A stretch of 64,000 nucleotides of DNA from Stenopsyche tienmushanensis (Eukaryota; Arthropoda; Insecta; Trichoptera; Stenopsychidae): NCBI GenBank assembly GCA_008973525.1, contig WACJ01000394.1:124001-188000 (forward strand), in the 5' to 3' direction. Each line of letters opens with the position of its first letter. Positions within the stretch are counted from its first letter, which is position 1. Position numbers and translations under genes: made by a program. This document shows positions 23,195-34,888 of the stretch, in pieces. Under the pieces are notes generated by a model. That model ran no database searches and was not told where the DNA came from. It saw only the letters and a list, made by a program, of their open reading frames with translations.

Positions 23195-25305
23195 ACATCT
23201 CCATTGTCCGAATTAACTTTTTAAGCTGTCATTGACATCTGTTAGTGGTTAACACGTTACAGTCCGGGTGTTGCGCACTAAACAATATTTAAAATTCGGG
23301 CGAATTCGCAAAAAATGCATGAAAATCAACATCTTCCGCAAAATTGATATAATTCTTCAACCAGTTGATAGAATGAAATAAAATTTCAGTGGTCCCTACA
23401 AGAGAGTTTATTATATCGATATATTTACACATAACAGTGGCTTTTGGCTGTCCGCATGACATTTTTTTCAAGCTAAAGTTGTCATTCTCATCACGCGTAA
23501 GGAGTTTTGACATTTCATCTTGTGTGTTTTATATGGCTTAAGTGACTTATTCATATTACTCGTATTTTAGCCTTGACATTAAAAAGTCAGATGTCTTCTT
23601 AAACGTATGCTGTTGTCTTCAATTATTGTATAAAAATGCTAATAAGACCGCATTCAATAGATCTGACTTTTAAAATAATTCAACCAACGTGTCTTTACAC
23701 AGATTCGTGAAAGATATTATTTAATGAAATAGAAAACTATTTTGTTTCATAGTAAAAACTTTCACGCACTCTGAGATTCATAAGTTCTTAGTAGTTCAAG
23801 TTACATAAGAGCTTCCAACGACTTCGATGTATTTATATACACGGAAATTACTATAATTACGTTATTAGCATGAAATTACGGCAGATAAGTCATCCTTTGA
23901 TGTCAATAAATGTCAAAATTCCCCAGGCACTTAATTAGCCCTTATGTAGACAACCTACATGTGATATGATAAAAAAATATACAGAATTGATCCCATGGGT
24001 ACTCTTCGTCTATCAAACACCTTCTCTATACATCAAGATTTTTCACACCCTCGCCAACTAACTAGGCAATTAGTTTTTACGAAAACTTAATACCATTTGT
24101 GGAAAGCTCACCTTTGAAATATTTGTAAACATACACGTGGTATTTTAGGCACGTGTTGTCTTCAAGAGTACAAGCTTTATCGCATACAAATAAGATTTTT
24201 TTCAATTTTCACGAATAGCTTTTTGTATTTTACTATAAAAGATTTTGAATATCGTTTAATGGCTCGTATAAATTGCGCTCTAAAAAATAATTTATGAAAT
24301 CGTACCGTGTATAATCAAATCGCGATATTGTATAGATTATTTCGAATGAGATATTTTTCATATGTGAAAATATCGCTAAATATTTTTTTATCGAACATAC
24401 ACCAATCGAGCCATAAAAACTATTTTAATAAATGTAATCAAGCAAAGTGAAGCCAATTGAGACATCCCACAGAAACTGCAATATCGGGAGATGAGCTCAG
24501 TCGTTGTGTATCCATTATCTTGTAATAAAATGTTCATTGCCTCTCCGACATGCCCCACATAAGAAGTAAGCACGTAGTATCAAATACAATCCCATTTATG
24601 GATAGATAATATCGGCAATTGTTGTTTGTTCAATACAGGATCTTCGCCTTCTTTCTGCAGCATTCATCATATGGCGTATGGCTGAAATCATCAAAATGAT
24701 AAACGATCTGCGAAATGTCAAAACCCACGAAGATGACATTTTCACCCAGTTTCCAGTGCCAATTTTATTTCATCCAATACATCCGATAGCATTTCTTACA
24801 CCCACTCCCCCACAAATTTCACCCCATCTGAGCGACAAACGTTAATCCTTTGACACGCCACAAATAGCGCTATCAGAGTCCTCGAATAATCTGACAATAT
24901 CAAATTCAACAAATAACTTGCGACGTTTTCGACATTTCGTCATTTTGAGACCCTTATCAAAACTTAAAATGACAAGGCAAAAACTTACAATATAAAATCG
25001 GCAAACTTGGAAATAAGCGACGATTAGAATTCTTAACGTAATAAATGAAAGAGCAAATAAGCAAATGTGTATACATCGATTATCCCGTTATTATCCCGGA
25101 TTACACAGGTTTTAAAAATAAAAAAGATTCAATTTTTATGCATTTTTCCTGATCGTGAGTTATGCCGAATACAGCGAGTATACAATTTTCTTAAACCTGA
25201 AAACCAAGTGTCAAGGAATGAATCTTAAAAAAATTTAAATGAAAATTTTATAAAGTATTGTTTAAATGTTGATCTTTTATGTTCTTTAAAGTTTGCATAA
25301 TTTTT
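23195..25305. other. No recognised gene; possible piggyBac-like end at 23249
   Basis: TTAACACGTTACAGTCCGGG at 23249 resembles TTAACACGTTAATTGCGGGG at 34531, suggesting a TTAA-targeting element end. Otherwise A+T-rich, and the 74-codon and 61-codon minus frames are unrecognised. Confidence 0.4.
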
Positions 25306-25310
25306 TTTAA

Positions 25311-26148
25311 TCTATCTATATATTATATATATAAATCAATGTCTCATGGATTTCCGAATCTATCACGAAGCTCGCACGAAGCGCGGTGTCCGCTCGGGCG
25401 CTTTCGGCCGCGTTCGGCCGTGCTCGGCACCTGGCGCGTCGTGGTACTCGGCGGCTCGCCAGTCGCTATGCGAAGTGAGGGAGAGCGCACGCATCCTAAC
25501 CTCTCACTCCCACACCAATACATCGCGTAGCTTTCCAACTATGCGCGTGTTGCTAAGCAACCACATCCAAATCAATAAATAAACAAATCACTCATTCATG
25601 TATTCTAAAAGCCAGTTGGATGCATCTTCACACATAACAAATCAATCAATAGCGAAATAAACTCCAGGATTCAACACGATATGAGGTGTTATCATTGCCT
25701 CAAAAATATATTAAGATATTTTATAAGATATTTTAACACTGAAAATTGGCGTGCCTATAATTCTTCTCTGAAACGGAAATCCGACACGACATGTAGCAAC
25801 TGTACCAGGTTTTTAGTGGAAAAGAAGATAAATAATATCATTGGAACTACAGTTTGAAATGGAAAATTTCAAGAAGAGGTTGTATCCCAAATTTTTCTGA
25901 CTGATATGCTATTCGAATTGAAACGTGTGCAGTTTCTGGTGTGAGCATTAACAAAGAATAGAAACACACAGGGTATGCGTGCATGCTTCTCACATGGACA
26001 GCTGTATGCGGGCTGCTCACGCTCAAATCATTTATTACCAGACGGTGCACACCATCCGAAAAATATTTTGAATCTAAAAGTACTTCATTAGCACGGCATA
26101 AGAATAATCTTTGGGACGAATAAAACAACAACATGAGGAGCCTCCTCT
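25311..26148 (+). mobile_element. Helitron family 1, copy D (5' half)
   Basis: The 5' end is A followed by TCTATCTATATATT and a TATATAAATCAATG motif, matching copies A and C. Next comes the family's G+C-rich segment (CGTCGTGGTACTCGGCGGCT), then CACACCAATACATCGCGTAG, and from about 25740 the helicase relic. Homology with copy A stops near 26148 at CCTCCTCTG, where an LTR family L fragment begins. The cargo with the GIY-YIG piece and the CTAG end are absent. Confidence 0.8.
25740..26125 (+). pseudogene. Helitron helicase C-terminal relic (copy D)
   Basis: Readable pieces in shifting frames are LKIGVPIILL near 25741, LTDMLFELKRVQF, and GMRACFSHGQLYAGCSRSNH near 25975-26035. They match the end of Helitron Rep/helicase proteins (LKxGVPIMLLRN, IPTDxPFxFKRxQFP, CFSHGQLYVACSR; the last is the final Pif1-type helicase motif). 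The stretch between FKR and CFSHG, which normally holds the MTINKxQGQ block, is deleted. Stops and frameshifts are present. The minus frame at 25847-26152 is a shadow. Confidence 0.8.
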
Positions 26149-26242
26149 GCATGGCGCTGTTAAAATGAAATATTACGCCTAAAAAGAGACATAAGATGTC
26201 ACCATAATTTCATAGGGATGATAATTCACCCACGCATGTAAA
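26149..26242 (-). mobile_element. Solo-LTR fragment, LTR family L (copy L5, 5' end)
   Basis: ATGGCGCTGTTAAAATGAAA, then a GATGATAATTCACCCACGC block, match the complement of the first 90 bp of the LTR at 56211-56690 (there ATGGCGCTGTTAAAATAGCA and GATGATAAATCGCCCACGC). It abuts the broken end of Helitron copy D. Confidence 0.6.
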
Positions 26243-26244
26243 TT

Positions 26245-26790
26245 GTAACGTAAAAACAACATCATGTAAATTCCGATCAAACTTAATATGTCAATTTACT
26301 CATCGAGTTGTCGATTAAATCCATGAATATAGCAACATGATATGCTTTCAAATTTATTGTGAAAATATTAGATACTTTATTTAATTTTAGTATTTTGTAT
26401 ATGATTATACATCTTTTGAGGTATACCAAAATATTTTTTTCATTTCATTTAAAAACAAAATGGCGGCACAACAACTAACGGAATGAAACATAATTTTTTT
26501 CCATGATCTCCTTACAGGTCGCAATTTTGCATAAGGAACAAAAAGAAAAATATATTTTTAAATTAAAAAAATATATATATTGATTTTAGAAAATTTGGCC
26601 TCAATTCAAAGAATAAGACACTTTTTATATTAAAATTAATTTAGTAATAATTTTTTTTATTTTAAATTTTTTTATAAAAACTTTTTAATCGGCAGTCATA
26701 ATAGCACAAAACAACTGTTTTTCTCTTTTGCAGTGTATTTTTGATCTAAATAAATAATTATTTTATGCAATTGATTTAAAGAAAATGAGC
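26245..26790. other. A+T-rich, nothing recognised
   Basis: Very A+T-rich with long A and T runs. No frame or element is supported. Confidence 0.6.
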
Positions 26791-26793
26791 TTC

Positions 26794-27643
26794 AGAAAAA
26801 AATAAACAATAATTAGTATTTCTTCAAAATTTATTGAATAATATATAATCCATTCTGTTTTATTACCTTTCTCTTCATCTCTCCAGAAGCCTTATAATGC
26901 CTTCTTGTCAAAATTTCTCAGGTTTGTTGGCAAAATATTGACCAAGGTACATTTTTATATCATTTTTTAAATTATTTTTTTTACCACGTAAAGAATTTTT
27001 CAATGAAAGAAATAAATAATAATCTGAAGGGACAATGTCCGGAGAGTATGGAGGATGAGGTTAAACATCCCAGTCAAATGATAATAATTTATTTCTGACG
27101 AGCAAAGACACATGAGGTCTGGCGTTATCGTCATGAAAAACAACGTCTGTTCACTAAATCTGGCCGTTTTCTGGCAATTGCATCCTTTAGATTGTCTAGT
27201 TGGAAACAATATTTTAGCTCATAATAAAATACGCCCTTCTAGTCCGACCAAATGCATAGCAAAACTTTTTTTTGGATGTAGGCCAGGTTTAGCTTCATTT
27301 AAAGCTTCTGTACCCTTGGTCTGAGACCGTTTACGTTGGATAGAGTATCCAACTTTCATCTCCAGTGACAAGTCTCTTCATAAAAGTTTTGGCTATTATG
27401 TCGTCGGAGAAGAAGATCGCATGTTGAACTACGCTGAAGTTTATTTGAGTCAGTCAGTTCATGAGGAAGCCACAAATCTGAACGATTGATGTAGCCCAAG
27501 TTTGTCAGATGATTATGGACGGATGTTCGTGGAATTTCTAACTTGTTAGCTATTTCGCGAACAGTGTATCGCGGGGTTTCTTCAACCATGGCTATGATTA
27601 GATCTGTGTTCATTTGCGAAATAATCTTATGGGACAATCTAAT
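26794..27643 (-). mobile_element. Mariner family 1, copy b (near full length, dead)
   Basis: The minus strand starts near 27643 with the 5' repeat (AGATTGTCCCATAAG) and runs ATG-first into MVEETPRYTVREIANKLEIP, RTSVHNHLTNLGYINRSDLW, then GDESWILY with the first catalytic Asp. Frameshifted pieces of the KKSFAMHLV, QLDNLKDAIARKRPDL and LSFDWDV blocks follow, and the C-terminal EKFXQEGIIRLLERX region lies near 26880. It stops just short of the 3' repeat. The readable frame at 27356-27700 covers the helix-turn-helix part, and 27112-27324 plus is a shadow. Confidence 0.85.
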
Positions 27644-27644
27644 A

Positions 27645-28775
27645 ATATATATATAAATAAGGCCATTTTCAGCACCCTTGTTTGATGCAATGCATTTCAA
27701 TTTATGTCCACTCTAGCACAAAATAAACTGGAGATTTTTCTATTAGGGCTGTTGGTTCAATTTTATATTATCCACCATAAATTTACACGCAATGAAATCC
27801 ACCTACATTGTAAGGAAGTCATTGATTTAGCATCCAATCGCAGTACAAAGTATACATATGAGATGCAGAAAGATTAAGATAAAATTTACCCAAGAACTTA
27901 CATCTTAACCATATTGATTTCGTTTGTACACTGTAGACATATTATTACATCATACTGAGATTGACAATCGGGATTAAGCGACACCCCGAAAGAAAGATTT
28001 ATTCCAGAAAGATTCACATTAAATATAACAGCCCTTTAAAATATATTGCTATGAAATAACCATCCTTATGAAGTACACGCATGAAAAGAAAAGCTATTGA
28101 CGTACAGCCAAAATATAGAATATTCAAAGAACTTCCGGAAAATTCTTATCCTTTACTTTATTAAACATTTTCGACATCGTTAAGCATAAACTAAATTCCA
28201 TAGAAATATTTTCGAAATTATGTTATAAAATTTGAACGGATAACAAACATTTTATAGTATCTCTATGTTATTATATTTTAAATTCCACTATGTCTGAATT
28301 TTTATATTAGCGTCTCCTCAATTTCTCCAATCGACTGTCTACTTTTATTCCACGTGAATCCATTTATTTATTTATCTATGTTAAGGTCGTTGTTTATTTT
28401 ATGTTTCTTTTCAAACAGTCACTTGGCGTCATGTTACATATATTACGTCTTTCTTTGGCCACATTATTTTTGTAAATGAAACGAACGATATTTTCCTTAG
28501 AAACATCTCCTTAGAAAAGCGAGGTGAATTTTTTATTGAATTAATTAACGAATGATTCTCATCAAAACATTTCTCAATGGAAGTTTTTGTCTAGACGCCG
28601 AATAAATATTGCTTAAAGCACTTAAAAAAACCAACTAACCATACAAGATAATTTTATAGATACCTTGCTTGTATGCCTCATTTTAAACGTTACTTGTAAA
28701 ATAAATATTATATTAATGTTATGGAAATAATGAAAAATTCTCACTGGTAGTTAATCAATAAACGTTCGGCGCTCC
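27645..28775. other. No recognised gene
   Basis: A+T-rich sequence without frames over 60 codons. No repeats matching other parts of the window were found. Confidence 0.5.
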
Positions 28776-28779
28776 GCTT

Positions 28780-28890
28780 GACGTACTAATCGAGATCAAT
28801 CGCTGCGCGGTCTATAGACGATGGTCCCGACCAACGAGTCGGCTGCGATGAACGATGGAACATGTTTAATATTTCATTCGTTTGGCGAAT
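28780..28890 (+). repeat. Dispersed repeat, copy 2 (pairs with 885-1000)
   Basis: Carries the same GCGCGGTCT, GATGGTCCCGACCAACGAGT, GGCTGCGATGAACGATGGAA and ATTCATTCGTT series as 885-1000. Downstream (28890-29200) the sequence stays relatively G+C-rich and has AATAAA motifs near 28913 and 28944, which would fit an LTR. No partner LTR or coding region is visible. Confidence 0.5.
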
Positions 28891-28974
28891 GAAACAAATG
28901 CTGCAGGAGATCAATAAAATGTAAACGCAAAAGGTATTTATTGAATAAATCCACAGTTAAAGAGCCAGCGGTAA

Positions 28975-29200
28975 GCAGGTGGCCCATCTGAGGGTAGACG
29001 CTTCGTTGGAGCATCTTCTTGAACTCAAAGTTTATCGTCTTCTAGGAGATTCCCTCCCCCGTCGGGGTCCAAAAGCGGAAGGAGACTCCCCGGGGTCTGG
29101 TATCCTACAACTCGTACTAGGCGGACCTCATTTTCTTCCCGGTTTAATGTCCTCGCGTGTGATCGGTTGTTATGATCACAAACATTTGTTTTGATAATTA
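28975..29200. other. G+C-rich island of unknown origin
   Basis: About 225 bp with CCCCCGTCGGGG and CTCCCCGGGG motifs. It ends GGACCTCATTTTCTTCCCGG then TTTAATGT, which resembles GGACCTCTTTTCTACCCGGT then TTAATGT at 55850-55875. Probably the 3' part of an unidentified mobile element. The 71-codon frame at 28979-29194 has no family resemblance. Confidence 0.4.
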
Positions 29201-29334
29201 AGCCTCATAACTCGCTTTGATTACTGCCGTGTCCCTTTTGACAATCTGCAACTCTTATGATAATCTGCCACCTTTTTTTGTAATTCGCCGCTGAATTCAC
29301 TCGAAACCTAAATAATTGTATATATTGGCATTAA

Positions 29335-29480
29335 ATTAAAATGTACAAAGCTGCTTTTTTGTCTATAAGTATTATACGCTAAATATTGTTAAATAAATTT
29401 CATATATTTTCGATACAAGGTGGCTAAGGCTTCGGTAAACGTTGCTAAATTTGTAGTATGGGAACTGCAAAATAGTTTTC
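29335..29480 (+). repeat. Dispersed repeat, pairs with 39035-39185 (inverted)
   Basis: ACAAAGCTGCTTTTT, then AATAAATTTCATATATTTTC, GATACAAGGTGGCTAAGG and GTTGCTAAATTTGTAGTATG align with the complement of 39035-39185. Both are A+T-rich and decayed. The element is not identified. Confidence 0.6.
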
Positions 29481-29769
29481 ATCTTGTAGATATAAGACAT
29501 TTATATAATACTAGCGAATACCCGGAATGCGTTGCAATGCCACACTTAAAGATATAAAATGTATGTATTTTAATTCAGGTTTTTGGAATGAATTTTGATA
29601 TTTTTAATTACACTGAAAAACGAGTAAAAACGATCGCGCTTAGTAATTATTTGAGAGGTCGTTTTGGTGATGCTCCTTGTGAGCATCCTCCGTCCAGTGC
29701 TATGTTGGGTTGTGCATTGCCGTCGCTTCGTGCTAGATTGTTTGCACTTTCAGATTTTTTTGCTTGGTT

Positions 29770-30145
29770 ATTGGTGCGTTAATTTTTGATAAAATTGGTA
29801 GCCAAGTTCTGGGTATGCCGTCTTCTCGTCCGTTGAATACGGAGTTACTTCGTTTTTAGATTTCCATCGCTTCTCTCACAATTTTGATGCCGAAATTTTC
29901 GACGGTTACTATGGTTTTTGTACCAGCAAAATTGATGTGATGATTGTTCTTCATACCACGTTTGTAATTCAATTTCAAAACTGCGTTCTGATGCACTGTC
30001 ACCCCGTGGATGATATATCTATTGGTTTGTTCAATGTACGATATGATGCAGGCTGAGCATTAAATCACGTGAGCTCTCTGAATTTCGTGTTTCACTTTGT
30101 TCTTTTTTTTGGACAAAAGACTTCCAATATTTTCTTCCATCCCAA
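29770..30145 (-). pseudogene. Captured Penelope-like GIY-YIG endonuclease fragment (copy B)
   Basis: The minus strand encodes the same decayed endonuclease piece as 36905-37320, including the SYIEQTNRYIT block (Glu in place of the second Gly of YIG), the KNNHHINFAG region, and the EAMEI-stop-KRSN junction. In this copy the stretch between VHQNAV and KNNHH is shortened (near 29960-29975). It lies between the helicase relic and the 3' end of the Helitron, as in copies A and C. Confidence 0.72.
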
Positions 30146-30424
30146 AGATTCAGAGAAATCCAGATAGAAGCCTAAGACGCGCTCGCGTCAAGGAAGCGGC
30201 TTTATTTAGATGGCAGGATAGGTGGTCTGCGTCGGTCGTCAGCCGCCACCTCTCACTTTCTTCCACTCAGTTAGACACTACCTGAGGCATCACCTTGGCT
30301 TTCAACAACTTCAGAGTGTCCACGCAGAGATCCGTTTATAGACGCAGACCATGTTCTGTGGACATTTTCGGGCATGGTGTCCGATCGCGATCAATCACAC
30401 AGCTTGGGTCAGAGAAGGCTCCCC

Positions 30425-30805
30425 ATGTTGTTGTTATATTCATCCCAAAGATTATGCTTATGCCGTGCTAATGAAGTGCTTTTAGATTCACAATACATAT
30501 GATGCGTACCATCTGGCAAGAAATGATTTGGGCGTGAGCAGTCCACATACAGCTGTCCATGTGAGAAGCATGCACGCATACCCTGTGTGTTTCTATTCTT
30601 TGTTAATGCTCACACCAAAACTGCACACGTTTCAATTCGAATAGCATATTAGTCGAAATCGTTGGACCACAACCTATTTTGAATTTTTTCATTTCAAACT
30701 GTAGCTCCGATGATATTGTTCATCTTTTTTTTCACTAAAAACCTGGTACAGTTGCTACATGTCGTGGCGGATTTCTGTTTCAGAGAAGAATTATAGGCAC
30801 GCCAA
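30425..30805 (-). pseudogene. Helitron helicase C-terminal relic (copy B)
   Basis: Minus-strand pieces near 30800 read LKIGVP and near 30640-30540 read MLFELKRVQF and GMRACFSHGQLYVDCSRPNH. The order and the deletion between them match copies A, C and D. No complete frame remains. Confidence 0.75.
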
Positions 30806-31569
30806 TTTTCAGTATTAAAATATCCAATTCAAATATATTTTTATATAGAATGATAAACTAACTGAATGTTGTCCTTATGTTTTGTTCGTGTATTTACGTG
30901 TCATTTAATTAATGCCTTTACATACAATTCATATCAAAAAATCACTTTTGGATTTTATCTCGCTGATAAACGTACCACATATTGAAAACCACTGTTTTGC
31001 TTAAATATATCTGTGCAGTAAGCTCTTTTGTAGGCACCACTAAAATTTCGTTTGAATCTATTAGCTGGTTTAAGAATTATATCAATTTTACGAAAGAAGT
31101 AGAGTTTCATGAATTTTAGTGCGGAACACCCAAATTCGTCTCGTCGTTCGTATTCGTCCTTAATATATTTTTGAGGCAATGATAGCACCTCAAATCGTAT
31201 TGAATCCTGGAGTTTATTTCGCTATTGATTGATTTGTTATGTGTGAAGATTAATCCAACTCGCTTTTAGAATACATGAATGAGTGATTTGTTTATTTATT
31301 GATTTGGATGTGGTTGCTTAGCAACGCGCGCTTAGTTGGAAAGCTACGCGATGTATTGGTGTGGGAGTGAGAGGTAGGATGCGTGCCCCTCTCCCTCACT
31401 TCGTATAGCGACTGGCGAGCCGCCGAGCACCACTACGCGCCAGCCGTCCAGCGCGGCCTTGGGTGACGCAGCCGAGCGCTTCAACAGACATAGATTGCTA
31501 GCATTATCGCCTCTCGGTATAGTTGATAAAAGGCTTTGTTTACCTTAGCATATTTTGGACAGCCGTTAA

Positions 31570-33635
31570 CACATTACAGTACAGTACAATAAAATGATGC
31601 CTATTCATTCCCAAGTCTTTGAGGTCATGATTTTTACCCGAAGGTTTTTAATTTTTTTGGCAGATGGGGAATTAATGTATCGCCTGTCTCTTTAACTCAG
31701 ACGTGCAATGAGCCAACCCTTCAAAAACATAGCTCGTTATGGTCACAATACACTAACTTTATGAACTTGCCTCGTACATAAAAAAATTGAAGTAGTGTTA
31801 GAGTGGCTTTGTCCATCTATCTAAATCCAGAAAACATCTAACGGAATTATCTTATTTGATCGCATCACATCTGTATCGGTTTTTGATGACTCAACTGCGA
31901 GACTTCACGATAACGAGCCTATCCCTCTTTGGCGGCAAAGAGATATTATCTCTCGGTAAGGACTTACGAATCGTTTTTTCACTTATTCGCGAATCTTATC
32001 CATTTTATTTTTACTTTTTGATACGTGCCTTTTGGGCTAGAACTAGACTATCAGATATTTAATTTTAGCATTGTATCTTTTAATTTAAATTTTTACAACG
32101 ATATACACGAAATATCATCATTCCAAACGAAATTATTCAAGTTCTTAGTTCAAAGGCAATAAAATAATAGGATTTAAAGCATATGAAGAGGAATAATGAA
32201 AACCGACAGGAATTAAATTCTTGTTAGGAAAAATACAAGCTATTCCGAATCTTTAGCGGTTATTTATTTTGCTGGATTTATTCCCTATCTAAAAATGGAG
32301 CCACTTGTACTACTATGAAGTGGTATTGACATTCGGCACATAAATATTTAGACTGTCTCTAAGTAGAAACTCGAATCAAAAAGCAAATTGAGTCGAGTAA
32401 AATTGTCTTTTTATCGAAATTGAATCGCACCAACATCTTGTATACTCATTTTAAGAAGAACGTTTGAGAACATCCTGAGTGTCTGTCGATTTAAGTGCTT
32501 GAAAGCTTCCCACTCGTAAACCATTACTGAAAGATTATCAAAGTTTATTCTTGCACGTGTCGATTTTTTTCTTAAACTTCTATAATCTAATCATGGAAAG
32601 TTTCTTGTCAACATGTATTATATTATTGAAATGAATTTGAATTCAATTTAGAAATATTTAATTAACTTGTATAAGATCAAAATGATAACATTCGCACAAA
32701 ATCTTTAAACAAATAATTCACTGTGATTGAGTTGTATAACAAATAATTGATGCTTTTACACAACTCCATAAATTTTATTTATCAAAACCATGCTGAAAGT
32801 TTTGCTAAAGGAAAGTTGATGTAAAATGATATCAAATGAGTTTGTTTAATAATATGGATCATAATTGAGGTATTAAATTTTGTGGATCTTTGAAGAATTA
32901 TTCAATTGATCTAAGTACTAAAATTGCTTAAGACTAATTTAATTGTCATTATACCATAGCTTTTCAAAAGTGCTATAAACTTCAAAATTAATTGCATAAA
33001 AGCAACTTCAACTCAAAAGCATCAAAACTTTTATTATTTCCTAAGAACGAAATCTTCTTTGGATGAATTTGTGTAGATTTAATGTAAATCTTCAATACAA
33101 AAATACACAATAAGACATCTATATGAAATATTGACTTCGGACAAAATTTCATTACCAAATTGAACTCTGACCTTTATTTCATTCTTTAAAAATCTATTGA
33201 TAGATTGGATGAGTCAAAGCCTAGTTAATTATGTAGTGGGCAGTTTTATATTTATTTTAAAGATCCAATAACATAGTCATATTGCGAAATGTATCAAAGC
33301 TTTTATCCTATTATGATTGATACGTTTATATGAGAGTGAAATGGAAGACGGAATACTTTTATAATATTCAAAGAGTGAACCGATTCATGACCTTTCAGAT
33401 CAATTAAAGAATCATCAGTTCAAAGAAGTGTCCTTTGTAGGGCCTTTTATTAAATTTAAATTCATTAATTAGAAAAATTCATGCTGAAAATGCTTCTCAG
33501 GGTATTTGAGCAAATTTAATAAATATTTTTGTTGAAACAATAATGCGTGATTTTTCTTAAACAAATATAATTTAGATCCAAACACATCAAAGTATAATAT
33601 TTCGATTAATTTTAGCTCAACAATTGCAAATAAAT
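31570..33635. other. No recognised gene
   Basis: A+T-rich sequence. TTAACACATTACAG at 31566, right at the broken end of Helitron copy B, resembles TTAACACGTTACAG at 23249. The 68-codon frame at 31856-32062 is unrecognised. Confidence 0.45.
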
Positions 33636-33638
33636 ATC

Positions 33639-34058
33639 AAGGGGACCCACGAATATTCACGTATTTAGTTAAAAAAAAGTTCAAATTTGTTAAAAAAAAA
33701 GGTTCACAAAAATGATTTTCCCAGTTTAATTTCCGTATTTTATCCAGTGTCAGTTTTGTTTTATGAGGGTTTTTGTTGTGTTCAATGAAGGGTGTGCGGT
33801 ATCCATCCTAACCCATAACACCCATCCTATTCGTTTTGCCGAGGAGCTTAAGATTCTATTAATGGGAATATCGATATGAATTATAATAGATACGGGGTTC
33901 AAAATTTCATATGGTGTACCAAATACATATCATCGTAGCGCACGGGTGTTTTTAGCACGGTAAGGAAAATTTTAATCAAAAATTGTCCCGTTCTTGGTTC
34001 CGTTGGTGGATTATAATCACTTACACACGAAACGTACGAATACTTTCGGGTCCCCCTA
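33639..34058 (+). mobile_element. GGGGACCC-end repeat family P, copy P3 (both ends)
   Basis: Left end AAGGGGACCCACGAATATTC and right end CGAATACTTTCGGGTCCCCC then T are inverted repeats of about 20 bp, giving a 420-bp element. The centre carries ATCCATCCTAACCCATAACA then CCCATCCTATTCGTTTTGCC (33793-33840), the family hallmark. There is no coding capacity. Flanking duplication is unclear. Read as a MITE of an unidentified DNA transposon superfamily. Confidence 0.65.
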
Positions 34059-34059
34059 A

Positions 34060-34888
34060 TATTTTATAAAATTCATGCACAGCGATTGAGATTGGTTCTA
34101 TTTGAGATAAAATTATGCCAATAACATAATGATTTGTATAAGCTATGATACAAATATCAAATTACTTTCCATTTTATCATTAATGAAACACTAATACAAA
34201 TACTTTTATCCGAATTTTTGATTATCAGTTGGATTGCATTTTGAGCCTTTACCGTCCAAATAACGAAACTTTTCAACGATGTTTAATTTCGAGCAAAACA
34301 AAGTACACAAGCTAAAATTGGATCTGTAAGGCTTTGACCAAATACAAATGAATTAAACGAATTGAAATGTAATGAAAAACAGCATCAAAAGCAAGATTTA
34401 ATCGTATTTCCAGAAGGCGTTTCTTAAGACAATGGCACATTTTAACAGCTTTTTGGGTGTTAAGCTTTTTACCGGATGCTGCCGTTCTTGAATGGTGTTC
34501 GAAGATTACAATCAAAGCCTGATGGCTTTCTTAACACGTTAATTGCGGGGGCGATTTGCGCGTATCCAAAAAAGCATAATTTCAAAATTAGCACACATAT
34601 TTTATTAACACTGTTGATAGCATGCAAGACCACGTCATTGCTTTAGAAGAAAATGATAATTGGACAAAGGCTCATTCAACAAGCAACGACGAACCTGAAG
34701 CAATTAAATAAATAAACACTGCCGATTGCACAAAATACTCTTTGCGTAAACAAATATCACACTTGAAATCGAAATCATTATTACATTGATATCGATATAT
34801 CGATCGATATAGTTGATAAATTTGGGTTAACAATCTATACAATCGTGCGATTTATGCGGGGAAGCTATCCGTCTCTGTCACCCGAACT
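34060..34888. other. No recognised gene; possible piggyBac-like end
   Basis: TTAACACGTTAATTGCGGGG then GCGATTTGCGC (34531-34561) recalls a TTAA-flanked piggyBac terminus. A block at 34621-34700 readable as ALEENDNWTKAHSTSNDEPE is also found, inverted and decayed, at 52330-52430. Without a second terminus this is a suggestion only. The rest is A+T-rich. Confidence 0.35.

Larger units (their letters stand above)
29511..31564 (-). mobile_element. Helitron family 1, copy B
   Basis: Read on the minus strand, the 3' end is GGCATTGCAACGCATTCCGG then GTATTCGCTAG ending at 29511, followed by T, as for copy A. The 5' side reaches the segment GTTTACC...GGACAGC at 31564, about 45 bp short of the TC end of copy A. 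In order it carries the G+C-rich segment, a family-internal stretch (30900-31190) that copy A lost, the helicase relic and the GIY-YIG fragment. It lacks the roughly 440-bp block of copy C. Frames at 29588-29782, 30097-30285 and 30955-31188 are parts or shadows of it. Confidence 0.85.

Noticed and set aside
25380..25530. Overlapping G+C-rich frames in three phases
   Set aside because: This is the non-coding G+C-rich segment of the Helitron; the other copies do not keep any of these frames.
34780..34812. ATCGATATATCGATCGATAT palindromic tract
   Set aside because: Looks like simple TA/CGAT sequence with no repeated partner or context.
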